Shown here: in pieces, positions 62,101-64,000 of the stretch
Layout of the letters: every line of letters begins with the position of its first letter
Position numbering within the stretch: the first letter of the stretch is position 1
NCBI GenBank assembly: GCA_036872755.1
Contig: JAVHNS010000019.1
Span: 1 to 64,000 of the forward strand
Source of the DNA: Orbilia blumenaviensis
Taxonomy: Eukaryota; Ascomycota; Orbiliomycetes; Orbiliales; Orbiliaceae
Reading direction: 5' to 3'
DNA: 64,000 nucleotides
Notes under the pieces: model-generated
What the model saw: only the letters and a program-made list of their open reading frames with translations
Databases searched by the model: none
Told to the model about the DNA's origin: nothing
Position numbers and translations under genes: made by a program

Positions 62101-62246
62101 ATGACCCTGCCTCACCTTACTACCGACTTAAAATCACCGATCTTAAACGAGGTCACCTTGAACCAAGACCCAACAGATTCCTCCACATCAACAAGATTGA
62201 ATTTGCCGACGTCTATGGAAGAATGAACATGGAAGGAAAAAACTAA
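59169..62246 (+). CDS. gag: Retrotransposon Gag with long Cys/His-rich C-terminal extension
   Basis: A 1025-residue frame. Residues about 125-170 form a coiled coil, and 185-345 resemble the retrotransposon Gag capsid domain (KYSGKPEKIDHFLHQL...FHKFNQIALLTEW). A basic Lys/Asn/Gly-rich linker follows, then a canonical zinc knuckle CX2CX4HX4C at 438-451 (CYNCNKSGHIARNC). Unusually, about 570 residues follow. They carry more Cys/His clusters: CMDC and CLDC (677, 703), CHLC and CDLC (787, 807), CRKC (837), CRLC (902) and a classic C2H2 finger CX2CX12HX5H (950-972). The start follows the LTR by 40 nt. The frame ends in a slippery AAAAAAC before TAA, linking it to pol by -1 frameshifting. The extension could be nucleic-acid binding; this is inference. 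Confidence 0.9.
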   Translation: MSSNSSDAEYHDFHGTTYGIGDNLFDRVIRLPVATQDQQTQTEESSAEQVELPPLELTTDSEDLELVRISVPSGQYRDTEYISVTTRIQPTLDHFRRHERLLSTASDLLNAMASVGGPSSGQIPPTVEDLMTRIATLEVEYKQAVADKEEALLQKQLEYETLKTDYDKEKVRTGTNKAPKIGDPIKYSGKPEKIDHFLHQLSTHFEVQGDRFPNDRLKVIFAGMYLEDPILQAFINYNNHYVKNGTASDAHILKIMTNFEEFVTFLKQQCGEDDKVNKARRDLEGLKQTNSARGYFHKFNQIALLTEWDESNITYRAREGLKPELKVQVLLREQQLGKPLERMEMQKMVIEIDDIYWRNKHGQGKKNFHDHGPKKDKNKGKAPQNQNNKGNGNWRKNKDGSFTPNKTFGPAPMDLNTTRHNYPHNKEPKGPKSNSPICYNCNKSGHIARNCDEPRQNNTFQQRRNVRFANTNSPPPPTTKKVQMTHQSTPQEIEQLQQRILEQASNCSTTSDQPMNTPESTTQEEETGLEVAPVTHDPTPQEYHWLWNNPTPGVHLNYERRPNGELFQEYMSEGIHYTRLVHIDPIPRNPKVHLRSTNVVEDPLTKMDLSLAYDQISHRWEDLPMEHSSDEEEAYKEVPSSPSTTSYRSWDDDEAFAPETYVDDIIPMELEEGQVRCMDCQKGTHNWRESYNRTTQSRSDRRCLDCYTTFTAGCAGYRYAENRKWPSSKKYQDALFYANSDLYGVDFAEDWETYHKGIEDVDSPPTYEQTDEIGCIASEYWEVAPDCHLCETRPSDVRLYDHALYLCDLCHDGWSLYTGYFNFVQLTPYDPNTPFNCRKCPCQYPFRTIIQLLTHQDTCITQFDTDYEEETTEYHRKDKHYCTAGTKHITKHGLIKKENRRCRLCRKPAVYSFYGGYDLCINHTRKYVTFTGNPHVLEIKPNARNVGWRCMYCRDLTFDTWLDFRHHFQEDHPNHGQDDPASPYYRLKITDLKRGHLEPRPNRFLHINKIEFADVYGRMNMEGKN

Positions 62247-62294
62247 GAAAACTTCAGGACTCGATGCCGCCTGAAGGGTCCAAGTTACGCATCG
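62237..62294 (+). promoter_or_regulatory. -1 ribosomal frameshift signal (slippery site plus pseudoknot)
   Basis: In the gag frame the last codons are GGA AAA AAC TAA, giving the canonical heptamer A AAA AAC (62237-62243). After an 8-nt spacer, stem 1 pairs 62252-62258 with 62270-62276 (7 bp, CTTCAGG with CCTGAAG). The loop bases 62262-62267 (CGATGC) are exactly complementary to 62289-62294 (GCATCG), giving stem 2 of an H-type pseudoknot. Slipping back one base at the heptamer continues into the pol frame. An ATG in the pol frame (62264) lies within stem 2. Confidence 0.85.
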
Positions 62295-64000
62295 TTAAAA
62301 ATGGACCATCCAAACAACTTTCCTTACAGTCAACCAAAAATCATTTCTTTCTACCAGTCAACATTAACGGAAACTCCAGCACGTCTTTATTAGACTGTGG
62401 AGCAGAAGATTCATTCATTCACCCCGAAGTTGTCAAACAACTTAAACTACCTTACATTCAGAAACTTCAGAAAACACATGTTACCGCCTTCGATAATAGC
62501 CCTCTTGGAACAATCACTCACGAAACCACTTTCACACTTCTTATAAATGGACACTTGGAAACAATCACGATGGATATCCTAGAGACCCCCCACGAATTGG
62601 TTCTCGGATTCCCTTGGTTGGAAGAACATAACCCAAGTATTAACTGGAAAACTCGACACCTTGAATTCTCGAGATGCGATTGTAGAAAGATCTATTCCAA
62701 GATCCGACCGGACAATCGACCCCCAAAAGAAGCTCATCACCGACTCACCCAACATATGTCACAAAAAGAAGTTAACAACCGTCTCCGAAACAAACCTCAT
62801 TCCATAAGACATGTTTTTCTCAAAATACGAGAAATTAACAAAGAAAAGAAGGAGATTCCAGATTGGATTCTCGAAGATAATAAATTGGTCTTTCAGCCCC
62901 CAGACGAAAGGGACCCCCTACCGAAAATCAATCAATTCACACATCATATCCCTCTAAAGGAAGGAACCCAACCAAAATCTCTACCTATATACGCATGTAC
63001 AGAAGAAGAAACTGCGGCTCTACGCGAATACATTGACGAAAACCTTCGCAATGGATTCATACGACCTTCTAACTCACCCGCAGGACACCCTATACTATTC
63101 GTACCAAAACCTAATGGAAAACTGCGAATATGTATCGATTACAGAAGCTTGAACGACATTACGATCAAAGACACTGGACCCCTACCACTGATAAGCGAGT
63201 CTTTCGATCGCTTAACAGGAGCAAATTACTTCACCAAATTGGATATTATCAATGCCTACTACAATATCAGGATAAATCCAGGAGAAGAATGGAAAACGGC
63301 TTTTCGATGCCGCTACGGTCTATTTGAATACTTGGTTATGCCATTTGGGCTAACCAATGCACCAGCTTCTTTCCAAGCTTTTATGAACCATGTGCTTCGA
63401 GAGCACATAGATGTCATTTGTGTTGTCTACCTAGATGACATTTTGATTTTCAGCAAGACGCTGGGAAAACACAAGGAAAACGTCAACGCAGTGTTGAAAT
63501 CCCTCCGGGACTACGACCTACGTGTGGCGCTAGACAAGTCAGAATTTGCTGTTACTGAATGCGAATTCTTAGGAGCCATAGTCACCTCGAATGGAATTAA
63601 GATGGACCCAAAGAAGGTTCAAGCCATTCAAGATTGGCCTCTCCCTGAGAATGTCAAAGAAGTGCAGTCATTTCTTGGACTTTGCAATTATTATCGACGA
63701 TTTATTCGGAAATACAGCTTCATGTCAGCAGCGCTTTCCGAACTCACCAAGAAACAACTGAAGTTTGAAATGACGCCCGAAAGAGTTCAAGCCTTTGAAA
63801 CTCTGAAAAAATCATTTACCTCCGCCCCCATTCTCAAACTTTACGATCCGAAATTACCTATCAAGATTGAAACCGACGCCTCTACAGCAGCGCTAGGAGC
63901 CTGCTTACTCCAACTCCATAAGGACAAACAATGGTACCCCATTGCCTACATCTCTCACAAATTCGATGCTACGCAACTGCGATACGCTATTCATGACAAG
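62243..64000 (+). CDS. pol: Retrotransposon Pol: protease, reverse transcriptase, RNase H (partial)
   Basis: An open frame in the -1 phase relative to gag, entered by frameshift at 62243 or from the ATG at 62264, and running off the window. The aspartic protease has LLDCGAEDSFI (about 62387), with ELVLGFPWLEEHNP downstream. Reverse transcriptase runs from about 62930: PLKEGTQPKSLPIY, then GFIRPSNSPAGHPILFVPKPNGKLR in parts, IDYRSLND, LDIINAYYNIRI, MPFGLTNAPASFQ and the catalytic YLDDILIFS (63428). The connection has FLGLCNYYRRFI, and RNase H starts at KIETDASTAALGA (about 63864). All these blocks are intact with no internal stop, so the enzyme looks functional as far as visible. The order PR-RT-RNase H fits Ty3/gypsy; integrase should follow outside the window. 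Confidence 0.93.

Larger units (their letters stand above)
58571..64000 (+). mobile_element. Ty3/gypsy LTR retrotransposon, 5' part (runs off the window)
   Basis: A 558-bp LTR is followed by a gag frame with a zinc knuckle and a pol frame with protease, reverse transcriptase and the start of RNase H in the Ty3/gypsy order. Both long frames are open, and the element has balanced composition next to AT-rich DNA, so it seems a recent copy that has escaped strong RIP. The integrase and 3' LTR lie beyond the right edge. The reverse transcriptase (FxxPFGLTNAP, YLDDILIFS) and the LTR self-complementarity point to the chromovirus/Tf1-sushi side of the family, but no chromodomain can be seen in this window. 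Confidence 0.95.

Overview
The window is nuclear DNA of a filamentous ascomycete (Pezizomycotina). The genes carry several short GT-AG introns (mostly 49-130 nt), and their products are typical of this group (Pac1/NudF, Uds1-domain protein, Blm10, Ncs6, Erg27, Fmc1). The DNA alternates sharply between extremely AT-rich blocks without genes and a gene-dense block of balanced composition. Paired repeats in the AT-rich part differ almost only by C-to-T and G-to-A changes, the mark of repeat-induced point mutation (RIP). I cannot name the species or class.

Layout. 1-22.8 kb is an AT-rich block without genes. It holds a possible 15.6-kb element with inverted ends (668-16269), a small inverted-repeat element (16986-17810), a (TAA)n array of about 121 units (18114-18477), and a RIP-mutated LTR retrotransposon relic with two 216-bp LTRs (18490-22349). 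22.35-23.8 kb is a transition zone. 23.8-57.2 kb holds twelve protein genes. 57.2-58.57 kb is AT-rich again. 58571 to the right edge is a little-mutated Ty3/gypsy retrotransposon: 5' LTR, gag with an unusual zinc-finger tail, and pol running off the window.

Genes in order: UspA-domain protein (+), TFIIH subunit Tfb1 (-), conserved-looking acidic protein (+), FLVCR-like MFS transporter (-), proteasome activator Blm10/PA200 (+), dynein regulator Pac1/LIS1 (-), Uds1 septation-domain coiled-coil protein (-), Hsp90 co-chaperone Aha1 (+), Pho85-type cyclin (+), ATP synthase assembly factor Fmc1 (-), tRNA 2-thiolation enzyme Ncs6/Ctu1 (+), 3-ketosteroid reductase Erg27 (-). These are unrelated housekeeping functions, not a cluster. 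Most neighbours are divergent or convergent; the ncs6 and erg27 stop codons are only 2 bp apart.

The most interesting signals are in the retrotransposon. A textbook -1 frameshift cassette sits at the end of gag: an A AAA AAC slippery heptamer directly before the stop, then an 8-nt spacer, then a sequence that folds as an H-type pseudoknot, with pol open in the -1 frame. A short match between the LTR and the primer-binding region suggests Tf1/sushi-type self-priming. Gag also has a long C-terminal extension with several Cys/His clusters. Exon models were built by hand from splice signals, reading-frame continuity and remembered family resemblance, without alignments.
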